Program-made: the position numbers and the translations under genes
Shown: one piece after another, positions 52,849 to 63,740 of the stretch
Numbering within the stretch: the first letter of the stretch is position 1
Layout of the letters: the number at the start of each line of letters is the position of its first letter
NCBI RefSeq assembly: GCF_900108065.1
Contig: NZ_FNVQ01000001.1
Span: 2,229,789-2,293,788 of the forward strand
Direction: 5' to 3'
DNA: 64,000 nucleotides
Source of the DNA: Marinobacterium lutimaris
Lineage (GTDB): Bacteria > Pseudomonadota > Gammaproteobacteria > Pseudomonadales > Balneatricaceae
Notes under the pieces: generated by a model
Database searches by the model: none
Seen by the model: only the letters and a program-made list of their open reading frames with translations
What the model was told of the DNA's origin: nothing

Positions 52849-54030
52849 TTAGAGCCGTTCAAACACCACTGCTATGCCCTGACCGCCACCGATACACATG
52901 GTGACCAATGCGTATTGCCCCTTGATCCGGTGCAGCTCATAGATCGCCTTGGTGGCGATAAAGGCGCCGGAGCAACCAATCGGATGACCCAGGGCGATGG
53001 CGCCGCCGTTGGGGTTGGTCTTTTCCATATCCAGCCCCAACCCCTTGGCCACGGCCAAAGCCTGGGCCGCAAAGGCTTCATTGGATTCGATCACATCCAT
53101 CTGATCCAGGGTCAGCCCCGCTTTCGCCAGCGCCTTTTTCGACGCCGGAATCGGTCCTTCACCCATAATATGGTTGGGCACACCGGCCACGGCGTAGGAA
53201 ACCAGACGAGCCACCGGAGACTGACCCGCCGCGCCTGCCTGCTGTGCCGAGGCCAGCACCATGAACGCAGCGCCGTCGTTGATGCCCGAGGCGTTACCGG
53301 CGGTCACCGTGCCATCCTTCTTGAAGGCCGGTTTCATCTTGGCAAGAGACTCTGCGGTGGTGCCCGGTTTGACGTGCTCATCGGTATCCACCAGCACCGC
53401 ACCTTTGCGCGTCTGCAGGGTGACCGGCACGATCTGGGATTTGAACCGTCCCTCTTCGATAGCCAGCGCCGCACGACGATGGGATTCGGCCGCCAGGGCA
53501 TCCTGTTCTTCACGGCTGATACCCCATTTCTCCGCCAGGTTCTCGGCGGTAATACCCATATGGCCGGCGCCAAAGGGATCGCTCAGGGTAGCCACCATCA
53601 TGTCGATCATGCTGGTATCGCCCATGCGGGCGCCGCTGCGCATGGCCGGTGACAGATAGCCTGCGCGGGACATCACCTCGACGCCACCGCCGATGCCGTA
53701 GTCACAATCTCCCAGCATGATGTTCTGCGCCGTGGAGACGATCGCCTGCAAGCCTGAGCTGCACAGCCGGTTCACCGCCATCGCCACCGAATCCATCGGC
53801 AAGCCGGCCTGAATCGAGGCCACACGCGCCACGTAGGCAAAACGCGAATCTGTGGGGATACAGTGCCCCACGGTTACATAGTTGATCAGTTCCGGATCCA
53901 CGCTGGAGCGCGCCACCGCCTCCTGCATCACCTGGCCCGCCAGCTCCGCGGGTTCGATACCGCTCAAACCGCCGCCGAAGCTACCCACCGCCGAGCGCAC
54001 CGCGCTCAAAACCACCACGTCTTTAACCAT
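52849..54030 (-). CDS. Acetyl-CoA acetyltransferase (thiolase)
   Basis: 393 residues, the usual thiolase length. The acylated Cys is in AVNRLCSSGLQAIVSTAQ about residue 89; the catalytic His in GGAIALGHPIGCSGA; and the second Cys in MCIGGGQGIAVVFE. It joins or cleaves acetoacetyl-CoA and acetyl-CoA (or longer beta-ketoacyl-CoA). Its place just after the sigma-54 activator of the acetoacetyl-CoA synthetase operon suggests it completes 3-hydroxybutyrate use by splitting acetoacetyl-CoA. No sigma-54 promoter was found in the 115 bp before it. Confidence 0.93.
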   Translation of the reverse strand: MVKDVVVLSAVRSAVGSFGGGLSGIEPAELAGQVMQEAVARSSVDPELINYVTVGHCIPTDSRFAYVARVASIQAGLPMDSVAMAVNRLCSSGLQAIVSTAQNIMLGDCDYGIGGGVEVMSRAGYLSPAMRSGARMGDTSMIDMMVATLSDPFGAGHMGITAENLAEKWGISREEQDALAAESHRRAALAIEEGRFKSQIVPVTLQTRKGAVLVDTDEHVKPGTTAESLAKMKPAFKKDGTVTAGNASGINDGAAFMVLASAQQAGAAGQSPVARLVSYAVAGVPNHIMGEGPIPASKKALAKAGLTLDQMDVIESNEAFAAQALAVAKGLGLDMEKTNPNGGAIALGHPIGCSGAFIATKAIYELHRIKGQYALVTMCIGGGQGIAVVFERL

Positions 54031-54144
54031 GAGCCCTATCCCCTGTTTAATTTTTATTCAGGTCTTCGAGCATAGCACCCACATACAAAGCAGGGGGATT
54101 AGCCCTTAGTTCACAAAGAGCTCAGCAGAGAACGGAGCAGGAGT

Positions 54145-55590
54145 TCAGCCTCGATCCAGGGCGTCGGTGCGATCCAGCTTCTGATACAGCGATGCGCGGG
54201 AGATCCCCAACAGCCGCGCCGCTTCGCTGCGGTTACCGCCGCTTTGCAGCAGCGCTTCGTGAATCGCCTCCTGCTCCGCTATCCGCAGCCGCTGCTTCAG
54301 GCTCAGACTGCGGCTTTGCGGCCTTGGCGCGCCAGCCCCGCGCGCAGGCGGTATGGGCGGCGCGCTTACCGCCGGCAGGGTATCGCTGAGCAGCGGCAGC
54401 AGTGCCTTTTCGTCGATATAGATCGCGTTCTCATTCAGGATCGAGGTGCGCTCCAGCACGTTGTAGAGTTCGCGCACGTTGCCCGGCCAGGCGTAACCAC
54501 GCAGCAGTTCTACCGCGCCCTGGGTCAGCGTCTTGGTCATCAACCCCAGGCGCAGGTTACATTCATCGAGAATGCGCTCGCTGAGCGCTTCGATATCCTC
54601 CAGCCGCTCGCGCAGTGGCGGCAGGTGAATCGGCATGGCGCTGATGCGGTAGTAAAGGTCGGCGCGAAACTCCCCCGCCTCCACCATCTCCATCAGGTTT
54701 CGGCTGGTGGCGGCAACGATCCTCACATCGGTGCGCTGCACCTGGTTGGAACCGACGCGCTCGAATTCACGCTCCTGCAGTACCCGCAGCAGTTTGGACT
54801 GCAGCGCCAACGGCATATCGCCGATCTCATCGAGAAACAGAGTGCCATCTTCGGCAATCTCCAGTTTGCCTGGCCTCCCCTCCTTTTTCGCCCCGGTAAA
54901 GGCACCGGGCGCGACACCGAAGAACTCAGCCTCAATCAGCGTTTCCGGTATCGCCGCCACGTTTATAGAGACAAACGGCTTGTCGGCGCGCAGCGAAAGT
55001 TCATGCAGGGCGTGGGCGAACAGCTCCTTGCCGGTACCGGTTTCGCCGGTGAGCAGCACCGACACATCGAACCGCGCCGTCTGCCGGATCTGCTCTTTCA
55101 CCTGCCGCATGGCGCTGCTTTGCCCCGCGATCTGCGAGAGCTGATAACGGGCGCTGCGGCCGTCGCCAAAACGGTTGGCGGTGCGCACCTCCCGCTGCAG
55201 CAGGTTGTATTTTTCCAGCAGCGGCTTCATGCCGGAGCGACTGTCGGTGGCCACAAAGCCGAAGGCACCTTCGATCTCGCCCGCCTCGTTTTGCAGCGGT
55301 ATCACGCTGACCAGCACCCACTGGTTGCGGATCGACAGCAGGTCCAGCATCACCGGCTCGCCGGTAGCCAGCACCTGCGGCATATAGCTGCCCGGGATGA
55401 CATCGGTGATGTGTTTGCCCATGGGCGACTCGGTCAGACCGAGAAACTGGTAATAGTCATCGCTGATCCAGTTGACGATGCCGTGACGGTCCACGGCGAT
55501 GGTGTCCTGGTAGAAGGTCTCGAAGGAGCGCTGCAGAAAGGATAGGAAGTGTTCACGCACCGCAGCGGATGCAAACTGGGCTGAAGCCAT
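54145..55590 (-). CDS. Sigma-54-dependent transcriptional activator with PAS domain
   Basis: 481 residues. N-terminal PAS domain (about 12-125; DTIAVDRHGIVNWISDDYYQFLG), AAA+ domain (about 150-385) with Walker A LLTGETGTGKEL, the sigma-54 contact loop PGAFTGAKKEG intact, Walker B GTLFLDEIGDMP, and R-fingers LRVLQEREFERVG; then a Fis-type HTH (GGNRSEAARLLGISRASLYQKL). It drives RNA polymerase-sigma-54 and most likely the divergent acetoacetyl-CoA synthetase operon, whose upstream region holds two dyads and a -24/-12 element. The PAS ligand is unknown. Confidence 0.94.
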   Translation of the reverse strand: MASAQFASAAVREHFLSFLQRSFETFYQDTIAVDRHGIVNWISDDYYQFLGLTESPMGKHITDVIPGSYMPQVLATGEPVMLDLLSIRNQWVLVSVIPLQNEAGEIEGAFGFVATDSRSGMKPLLEKYNLLQREVRTANRFGDGRSARYQLSQIAGQSSAMRQVKEQIRQTARFDVSVLLTGETGTGKELFAHALHELSLRADKPFVSINVAAIPETLIEAEFFGVAPGAFTGAKKEGRPGKLEIAEDGTLFLDEIGDMPLALQSKLLRVLQEREFERVGSNQVQRTDVRIVAATSRNLMEMVEAGEFRADLYYRISAMPIHLPPLRERLEDIEALSERILDECNLRLGLMTKTLTQGAVELLRGYAWPGNVRELYNVLERTSILNENAIYIDEKALLPLLSDTLPAVSAPPIPPARGAGAPRPQSRSLSLKQRLRIAEQEAIHEALLQSGGNRSEAARLLGISRASLYQKLDRTDALDRG

Positions 55591-55620
55591 GAGCTGGCAC
55601 TCTTATTGTATTTATTAAGC

Positions 55621-55663
55621 CTGTCTAATTTACTAGACAGCTCCTGTTGATAAAAGTAGACAG
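55621..55663. promoter_or_regulatory. Two tandem dyad sites, likely enhancer of the sigma-54 promoter
   Basis: Site 1 CTGTCTA-N6-TAGACAG (55621-55640) is a perfect dyad. Site 2 CTGTTGA-N6-TAGACAG (55644-55663) has the same length and right arm. Their centres are 23 bp apart, about two helical turns, and lie some 120-145 bp before the expected transcription start, a normal distance for activators of this class. Confidence 0.75.
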
Positions 55664-55747
55664 GGTGTCCAGAAAAATAAACACAACTTTTCGACATTAA
55701 CCGGCAAAAAATATTTTTTACATTTAAAAACAAATAGTTAAAAAAAT

Positions 55748-55763
55748 TGGCAAACCTCCTGCA
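55748..55763 (+). promoter_or_regulatory. Sigma-54 promoter of the acetoacetyl-CoA synthetase operon
   Basis: TTGGCA with GG at 55749-55750 and CTGCA with GC at 55761-55762. Ten bases separate GG and GC, the exact -24/-12 spacing. Expected start of transcription is near 55774, 59 bp before the ATG. Confidence 0.8.
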
Positions 55764-55832
55764 GTACTCTGTACAAAATTACGCTATACCTGAAACCAAC
55801 TGATCACCCACAAAAATAATTACGGGATCAAT

Positions 55833-57782
<1,950 letters not shown>

Positions 57783-57809
57783 CAACGATAACAATAAGAG
57801 GTGTTAACA

Positions 57810-58592
57810 ATGAGTGTGCGCAAACTGGCACTGATCACCGGCTCCACCAGCGGTATCGGACTGGCGATTGCCGAGGTGTTCGCCCTGCACGGTATCGAAG
57901 TGATCCTGCACGGGCTGGAGCCGGTGGACCAGGGCGAAGCGATCGCAGAGCGTTTCGATAACGAATTCGGCCACCGCCCGCACTACTTTCAGTGCGATAT
58001 CAGCGAGCCGCTGGCGATCGAGCGGCTGATGGAACAGGTCAGCGTCGAGGTGGGTAAACCCACGGTGATCGTCAACAACGCCGGTATCCAGTTCACTGCA
58101 CCGGTGCAGGAGTTCCCGCCGCATAAATGGGACCAGATCATCGCCATCAACCTCAGCGCCGCCTTCCACATCACCCGCCTGGCGCTGCCCGGCATGCTGG
58201 AACAGGGCTGGGGTCGCATCATCAACATCTCCTCGGTTCACGGTCTGGTGGCCTCACCGAACAAAGCCGCTTACTGCGCCGCTAAACACGGCCTGGTGGG
58301 GTTCACCCGCGTCACCGCCATGGAAACCGCCGACAAGGGCATCACCGCCAACTGCATCTGCCCCGGCTGGGCCGATACCCCGCTGCTGGTGGATCAGCTC
58401 AACAACTTTGCCAAAGAGAACAACACCAGCTTTGAAGAGGCCAAGCGCGGTCTGATCAACGCCAAGGCGCCCTACCCCGAGTTTGTGGCGCCCAGCGAGA
58501 TCGGTGAGCTGGCCCTGTTCCTCTGTTCGGATGCCGCACGGGCGATCACCGGCACCGCCATGCCGATCGACGGTGGCTGGACCGCGCATTGA
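57810..58592 (+). CDS. 3-hydroxybutyrate dehydrogenase
   Basis: 260 residues, SDR family. Cofactor motif LALITGSTSGIGLAIAEVFAL, NNAGIQFTAPVQEFPPHKWDQI, catalytic Ser in IINISSVHGLVASPNK, and YCAAKHGLVG. VHGLVASPNKAAYCAAKHG and the C-terminal GWAD-TPLL are diagnostic for this enzyme. It oxidises (R)-3-hydroxybutyrate to acetoacetate with NAD+. The start is ATG 57810 with AAGAGG upstream, 27 bp after the synthetase gene. Confidence 0.93.
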   Translation: MSVRKLALITGSTSGIGLAIAEVFALHGIEVILHGLEPVDQGEAIAERFDNEFGHRPHYFQCDISEPLAIERLMEQVSVEVGKPTVIVNNAGIQFTAPVQEFPPHKWDQIIAINLSAAFHITRLALPGMLEQGWGRIINISSVHGLVASPNKAAYCAAKHGLVGFTRVTAMETADKGITANCICPGWADTPLLVDQLNNFAKENNTSFEEAKRGLINAKAPYPEFVAPSEIGELALFLCSDAARAITGTAMPIDGGWTAH

Positions 58593-58700
58593 TGCGAGGC
58601 AACAGGATTTGAAAAAGGCCGGCGGGAACGCGGGTCAATCAACCGCAGTAACGTTCAATCAACTGAAAACCACGCGATAACAATAAAAGGGTTAAAACAG

Positions 58701-59762
58701 ATGAAAAAGACACTACAGGCAAGCGTACTGGGACTTTCAATCGCCGCTTCCGGCGCCGCCATGGCTGAGTTCGACAAGATCCGCTGGCAGGTGCCGATGG
58801 GCTTCCCCTCCACCCTGATCGCCCTTGGCGACACCATGCCGGCGGTCTCCGAGATGCTCAAGGAGATGTCGGACGGCCGTGTCACCCTGCAGACCTTCGA
58901 ACCGGGCAAGCTGATTCCGGCCCTCGGCGTATTTGAGAACGTCAGTAACGGCAATATTCCGGCCGGTTACTCCTGGATGGGTTACGAGTGGGGTCAGGTT
59001 CCGGCTGCAGCCCTGTTCGGCGCTACGCCTTTCGGCCTGGAGTCTCAGGAGTTTCTCGCCTGGATGTATCACGAGGGCGGTGACGAACTGCTGAAAGAGG
59101 TGTTCCAGCCCTATAACGTCTACCCGATTCTGTGCGGCACCATCTCACCGGAAGCCGCCGGCTGGTTCCGCGAAGAGATGGACAGCCTGGATAAGTTCAA
59201 GGGCCTGAAATTCCGCGCCGCCGGCGTTGGCGGTGAGATCATGTCCGAGTTCGGCATGTCGGTCACCCTGCTGCCGGGCGGTGAGCTCTACCAGGCGCTG
59301 GAAACCGGCGTGCTTGATGCCACCGAGTTCTCCCTGCCGGTGGTGGACGAACAGCTTGGTTTCTACCAGGTGGCCAAGCACTACTACCTGCCGGGCTGGC
59401 ACCAGCCCTCCACCAACCAGTATCTCTACATCAACCTGGATCAGTGGAACGGCCTCAACAAGCAGACCCAGGCGCTGATCGAGAACACCTGCAAGGCGGG
59501 CAACACCATGGCTCTGGCCAAGGCGGAAGCGCTGCAGGGCGCGGTACTGAAGAAATTTGAGGACCAGGGCGTAGAGCTGCACCAGTACAGCCCGGAGATT
59601 CTCAACGCCTTCAAGGAAGCCACCGATCGTGTCATGGCGCGCCGTTCCGAGTCTGACGAGATGTTCGGCAAGGTGTACTCCTCCATGAAAGCGTTCCAGA
59701 AGGAACATGGCGTCTGGAAGAAATACGGCTACCTGCCGCGTGACTTCGGCATGGAAGAGTAA
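58701..59762 (+). CDS. TRAP transporter substrate-binding protein (DctP family)
   Basis: 353 residues with a signal peptide cut after SGAAMA. The mature protein has the DctP pattern: FDKIRWQVPMGFPS, then FKGLKFRAAGVGGEIMSEFGMSVTLLPGGELYQALETGVLDATEF, where the Arg of KFRA binds the carboxylate of the ligand. ELYQALETGVLDA is the family signature. The context suggests 3-hydroxybutyrate or acetoacetate as cargo. It lies 108 bp after the dehydrogenase gene. Confidence 0.93.
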   Translation: MKKTLQASVLGLSIAASGAAMAEFDKIRWQVPMGFPSTLIALGDTMPAVSEMLKEMSDGRVTLQTFEPGKLIPALGVFENVSNGNIPAGYSWMGYEWGQVPAAALFGATPFGLESQEFLAWMYHEGGDELLKEVFQPYNVYPILCGTISPEAAGWFREEMDSLDKFKGLKFRAAGVGGEIMSEFGMSVTLLPGGELYQALETGVLDATEFSLPVVDEQLGFYQVAKHYYLPGWHQPSTNQYLYINLDQWNGLNKQTQALIENTCKAGNTMALAKAEALQGAVLKKFEDQGVELHQYSPEILNAFKEATDRVMARRSESDEMFGKVYSSMKAFQKEHGVWKKYGYLPRDFGMEE

Positions 59763-59793
59763 ATAAAACCCACCGGATTAACGGATATTCGCT

Positions 59794-60390
59794 ATGGCTG
59801 AATATGACGTGGATCTGGATCGCATCGAGGAGAGCGTCCCCCATGGGGTGGCGCTCTCTTATCCCCGCACTGCGATCTCCGATCTGTTGGAAGGAATTGT
59901 CGGCTTCTTTGGCCGTTACACCGCGGGCATCTGGGTAATCCTGATGCTGCTGATCGTCGGCAACGTGATCATGCGCTACATCCTGGGCACCAACTTTGTC
60001 GCCCTGGAAGAGCTGCAGTGGCACCTGTTCGCCATCGGCTTCATGGTAGCGCTCTCCTACTGTTTTACCCAAGACGATCACGTCCGCGTGGATGTGGCCG
60101 CCGAGCTGCTCGGCCCGCGCAAGCGCGCCGTTATCGAACTGTTCGGCATTGCCGTTTTCTTCATCCCGTTCTGCGCCTTCATCCTCTATTACGCCTGGCC
60201 GTTCGTTGCACGCGCCTGGCAGATCGGGGAGGTCTCGGCCGCACCGGGCGGACTGCCGATGCGCTGGCTGATCAAGTCGGTGATCCTGTTCGCCTTCTCG
60301 CTGATGATTCTGGCCGCTGTGGGTCGCTTCTTCAGAGTCCTGTCTTTCCTCTGCGGCTGGCCCAAGCCCCGCGGCGATAACAATAAATAA
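59794..60390 (+). CDS. TRAP transporter small permease (DctQ family)
   Basis: 198 residues with four transmembrane helices. NVIMRYILGTNFVALEELQWHLFAIGFMVALSYCFTQDDHVRVDV is the classical DctQ signature, containing the conserved EE-Q-W. It forms the membrane part with DctM. The start is 31 bp after the binding protein gene. Confidence 0.92.
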   Translation: MAEYDVDLDRIEESVPHGVALSYPRTAISDLLEGIVGFFGRYTAGIWVILMLLIVGNVIMRYILGTNFVALEELQWHLFAIGFMVALSYCFTQDDHVRVDVAAELLGPRKRAVIELFGIAVFFIPFCAFILYYAWPFVARAWQIGEVSAAPGGLPMRWLIKSVILFAFSLMILAAVGRFFRVLSFLCGWPKPRGDNNK

Positions 60391-60413
60391 CCGGCTGCCA
60401 CGAGGAGAACTGA

Positions 60414-61781
60414 GTGTTTGCTACCAATGAACTGATCGTGATCGGCATGCTGGTCACGTTCATCCTGTTGATTTTCAGCGGTTACCCCGTGGCCTGGATT
60501 CTGGCTGGCGTATCCGTGGTGTTCAGCGTCGGCTCGATCATCGCCTACGAATACTTCGACGTGGATACCTACTTTCTCACCGACTGGCGCATCTTCGGCG
60601 TCATGGTACAGCGTGTTTACGCGCAGATGTCGAACTGGGTGCTGGTGGCCTTGCCCATGTTCATATTCATGGGGCTGATGCTGGACCGCTCCGGCGTGGC
60701 GGAAAAGCTGATGCGCAACTTCGTCAACCTGTTTGGTCGCTTCCGCGGCGGGCTTGGCGTTGCCGTGGTGCTGATCGGCATTCTGCTGGCTGCATCCACC
60801 GGTATCGTGGGTGCCTCGGTGGTGCTGCTGGCGATGCTGTCGCTGCCGGTGATGCTGCAGCAGAAATACTCCAAGGCGTTCGCCTGCGGCATCGTCGCCT
60901 CATCCGGCACCCTGGGGATACTGATTCCGCCCAGCATCATGCTGATCATCATGGCGGACCAGCTGTCCCTGGCCGTCGGTGACCTGTTCATGGGCGCGCT
61001 GATCCCCGGCGTGATGCTCGGCGTGATGTACATGGTCTATGTGGTGGTGATCTCCTTCCTGATGCCATCGATCACCAGCGCCAACGAGGATCTGCCGCCG
61101 GTCAACGCGAAGATGATCATCGACACCCTGAAGGCGGTGGTCCCCTCCCTGGGCCTGATCCTCGCGGTGCTCGGCTCGATCTTCTTCGGCATCGCCACAC
61201 CCACGGAAGCCGCCGGTGTCGGCGCCCTGGGCGCTACGCTGCTGGCGTGGATGAACGGCAACCTGAGCATGGCGGTGCTCAAGGATGTGAGCATCAAAAC
61301 CAGCCTCACCACGGCGTTCGTGTTCGGCATCTTCCTTGGCGCCACCGCCTTCGCCGTGGTGATGCGCTCACTGGGCGGCGATGAGTTTATCGCCAGCCTG
61401 CTGAACTCGATTCCGCTGTCACCGGGCGGTATTGTCGCCGTTATCCTGCTGATCGCCTTTATCGCCGGCTTCTTCCTCGACTGGCTGGAGATCAGCCTGA
61501 TCCTGCTGCCTCTGGTCGGCCCGGTAGTCGCAGGGCTCGGCTTCGATCTGACCTGGTTCGTGGTGCTCTTTGCCCTGGCGCTGCAGACCTCGTTCCTGAC
61601 ACCACCGGTAGGCTTCTCGCTGTTCTACCTCAAGGGTGTCGCCCCGCCGGAGATCACCACCATGGATATCTACAAGGGCGTGATCCCGTTCATCCTGATC
61701 CAGCTCACCGCGGTATTGATGGTGTTCTGGTGGGAGGATCTGGTGCTCTGGCTGCCAGAGGTTCGGTATGGGGCGGGCTAA
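60414..61781 (+). CDS. TRAP transporter large permease (DctM family)
   Basis: 455 residues with about twelve hydrophobic segments. GASVVLLAMLSLPVMLQQKYSKAFACGIVASSGTLGILIPPSIMLIIMADQ is the Na+/substrate site region; PTEAAGVGALGATLLA and FLTPPVGFSLFYLKGVAP are further DctM hallmarks. It uses a sodium gradient to move the ligand held by DctP. The start is GTG 60414 with GAGGAG upstream. End of the operon; a region of hairpins follows. Confidence 0.94.
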   Translation: MFATNELIVIGMLVTFILLIFSGYPVAWILAGVSVVFSVGSIIAYEYFDVDTYFLTDWRIFGVMVQRVYAQMSNWVLVALPMFIFMGLMLDRSGVAEKLMRNFVNLFGRFRGGLGVAVVLIGILLAASTGIVGASVVLLAMLSLPVMLQQKYSKAFACGIVASSGTLGILIPPSIMLIIMADQLSLAVGDLFMGALIPGVMLGVMYMVYVVVISFLMPSITSANEDLPPVNAKMIIDTLKAVVPSLGLILAVLGSIFFGIATPTEAAGVGALGATLLAWMNGNLSMAVLKDVSIKTSLTTAFVFGIFLGATAFAVVMRSLGGDEFIASLLNSIPLSPGGIVAVILLIAFIAGFFLDWLEISLILLPLVGPVVAGLGFDLTWFVVLFALALQTSFLTPPVGFSLFYLKGVAPPEITTMDIYKGVIPFILIQLTAVLMVFWWEDLVLWLPEVRYGAG

Positions 61782-62221
61782 GCAGCCCGCATACTAGATG
61801 CACAGATGCAGCGACCTGGCATCTGCGTACTTTTGGAATGCAGGTTTCGCCTGCTGGCGAGCCAAGGGACTTGTGCGGACAAGTCCCTTCGCAATCCCAA
61901 ACCGCCCCTAAGGCTTGGTCGGCTGCGCCGACTTCCCTGTGCTTCTCGTCTGAAAGAGCGGGAAGGGAAACTCGCAGCATTGCTGCTCAAACAGCCCTTC
62001 CCTTTTTCTCTTTCAGCCTGTGATGCTCGGCTGCGCCAAAGGGGACAAATCGGTGCCCCCACATACCTTATCGACAATCCAACTACTTGCCGCCACCCAC
62101 TCCGAACAGGCAGGGAAAGAGCAACACGGAATACGATTCGTTGCGCCCTTCCTCAATTTGGCCACACTCTAAAGAACGGGCATGATAGAACAAGCCCATC
62201 AGCAGAGGATGATCAGCCAGT
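61782..62221. other. Non-coding region between the TRAP operon and the DUF2254 gene
   Basis: 440 bp. The left half is the hairpin run. The right half (62020-62221) shows no structured element. Short open frames on both strands carry no ribosome site and merely read through the inverted repeats. Confidence 0.6.
61803..62016. repeat. Run of five hairpins in a non-coding region
   Basis: Inverted repeats in order: CAGATGC/GCATCTG (61803-61825), GCAGG/CCTGC (61840-61854), AAGGGACTTGT/ACAAGTCCCTT (61864-61889), GTCGGC/GCCGAC (61918-61932), and a nested one with CTGAAAGAG/CTCTTTCAG outside, GGGAAGGG/CCCTTCCC inside and GCAGC/GCTGC at its tip (61950-62016). T5 after CCCTTCCC could make the last one a terminator of the TRAP operon. 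Confidence 0.75.
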
Positions 62222-63523
62222 ATGAAACAGGGATCGGCAGCCACCTGGACCGGCATTTCGGCCACCCGTTACTATATCGCCCGACTCAGGGAGGCGCTCT
62301 GGTTCCGGCCATTGATCAGCTGCCTGCTGTCCATAGCCGCAGCCTTTATCGCCAATCTGGCGGAGCAGATTGAGTTCATCCACTCGCTGCCCGATGTCAG
62401 CGCCGAATCGATTGAAAAATTGCTGACCACCATCGCCAGCAGCATGCTCGCCATTTCCGTGTTTGCGGTGGGCTCCATGATCTCTGCCTATGCCTCGGCC
62501 AGTAACGGCGCCACGCCGCGCTCTTTTGCGCTGGTGGTGAGCGATGACGTATCACAGAACGCCCTCTCCACCTTTATCGGTGCGTTTATCTTCAGCATCG
62601 TGGCTTTGGTGGCGCTGCTGAACGACTTTTATACCCAGAGCGGGCGCTTCGTTCTGTTTCTGCTGACGCTGTTTGTGTTTGGCCTGGTGATTCTTGGTTT
62701 CGTGCGCTGGGTCGACCGGATCGCTCGTCTCGGCAGGCTCGGCAACACCGTGGAGAAAGTGGAAAACGCCACCGAAACCGCCATGAAACGGCATATCTAT
62801 TTCTGCCGCAAAAGCATCACTCGCCCAGAGGACAAAGGCGAAGCGGTCTACTCCAACCGCGTGGGTTACGTGCAGCATATCGACTTCACCAAACTCCAGT
62901 GCCTGGCGGAAGAGCTGGATCTACGAATCAGTATCGATATGTTGCCGGGCTCATTGAGCACGCCGGACAGACCGCTAGTATTCATCTCCGGTCATTGCGA
63001 CGAGAACCGGGACACACTGCAGAAACGGGTGGACTCCGCCTTTGTTATCAACCGCCAGCGCACCTTTGAATCGGACCCGCGTTTTGGCCTGATCGTGCTG
63101 TCGCAGATCGCCAGCCGCGCCCTGTCGCCGGCGGTGAATGACGAGGGCACCGCCATCGATATCCTCTCGGTGTTTCTGCGACTGTTTGCCCACTATCAAC
63201 GGACAAAAGATGAAGACGGTAGCCCCAAGGTAGAATACGACCGCCTGTCGATCCCCGGCCTCTCCATCGATGAGATGTTCGACGATGCTTTCAACTCCCT
63301 GGCCCGTGACGGCGCCTACTCCGTCACGGTCGCCATGCGTCACCAGAAAGCGCTCTACTCCCTCGCCTCCCTGGGCGATCAGGCCATGAGCGATGCCGCG
63401 AAACGCCACGCAACGCTGGCGCTTGAGCACGCCCGCAAGCAGCTAAAGCTGGAGTCAGAGATCGGCACACTGGAAGCACTCTATGCCGAGAACTTTCCCA
63501 CAGCAGAGGCTACTGCCCGCTAG
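62222..63523 (+). CDS. DUF2254 membrane protein
   Basis: 433 residues. Four transmembrane helices in the first 170 residues (FRPLISCLLSIAAAFIANL, LLTTIASSMLAISVFAVGSMISAYASAS, and two more), then a large soluble domain. SAYASASNGATPRSFALVVSDDVSQNALSTFIGAFIFSIVALVAL and RALSPAVNDEGTAIDIL are characteristic of DUF2254. The function is unknown. A long gap and the hairpin region separate it from the TRAP operon. Confidence 0.88.
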   Translation: MKQGSAATWTGISATRYYIARLREALWFRPLISCLLSIAAAFIANLAEQIEFIHSLPDVSAESIEKLLTTIASSMLAISVFAVGSMISAYASASNGATPRSFALVVSDDVSQNALSTFIGAFIFSIVALVALLNDFYTQSGRFVLFLLTLFVFGLVILGFVRWVDRIARLGRLGNTVEKVENATETAMKRHIYFCRKSITRPEDKGEAVYSNRVGYVQHIDFTKLQCLAEELDLRISIDMLPGSLSTPDRPLVFISGHCDENRDTLQKRVDSAFVINRQRTFESDPRFGLIVLSQIASRALSPAVNDEGTAIDILSVFLRLFAHYQRTKDEDGSPKVEYDRLSIPGLSIDEMFDDAFNSLARDGAYSVTVAMRHQKALYSLASLGDQAMSDAAKRHATLALEHARKQLKLESEIGTLEALYAENFPTAEATAR

Positions 63524-63586
63524 TTGAAACACCAGTTCCATTCAGATGACCCGGCGGCGGATGTTGATCAGCGGCCGGGCGACCTC

Positions 63587-63607
63587 CAGGCTCCGAAAAA
63601 AAGCCTG
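63587..63607 (+). terminator. Possible terminator after the DUF2254 gene
   Basis: CAGGCT (63587-63592) and AGCCTG (63602-63607) with a nine-base loop. The T-run begins 13 bases later, so this is a weak candidate. Confidence 0.35.
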
Positions 63608-63740
63608 ACTTTCGCGTCATTTTTTTAAAGATGTGTCTCATCTGTTACCTAAACACCCTTAGCCTGCCCTGATGCTGCGCGGTCTCTTCGGCCGCCTTGT
63701 TTAGACGATTCGCGCCTGATCCGCGTCAAGGGAGCTGATG

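Noticed and set aside
61803..62016. Integron attC site
   Set aside because: No integrase, no R-box type core sites and no cassette genes; the stems are separate hairpins.
61705..62225. Overlapping open frames of 90-140 codons in the hairpin gap
   Set aside because: They read through inverted repeats on both strands, lack ribosome sites and have Arg/Pro/Ser-rich composition typical of shadow frames.
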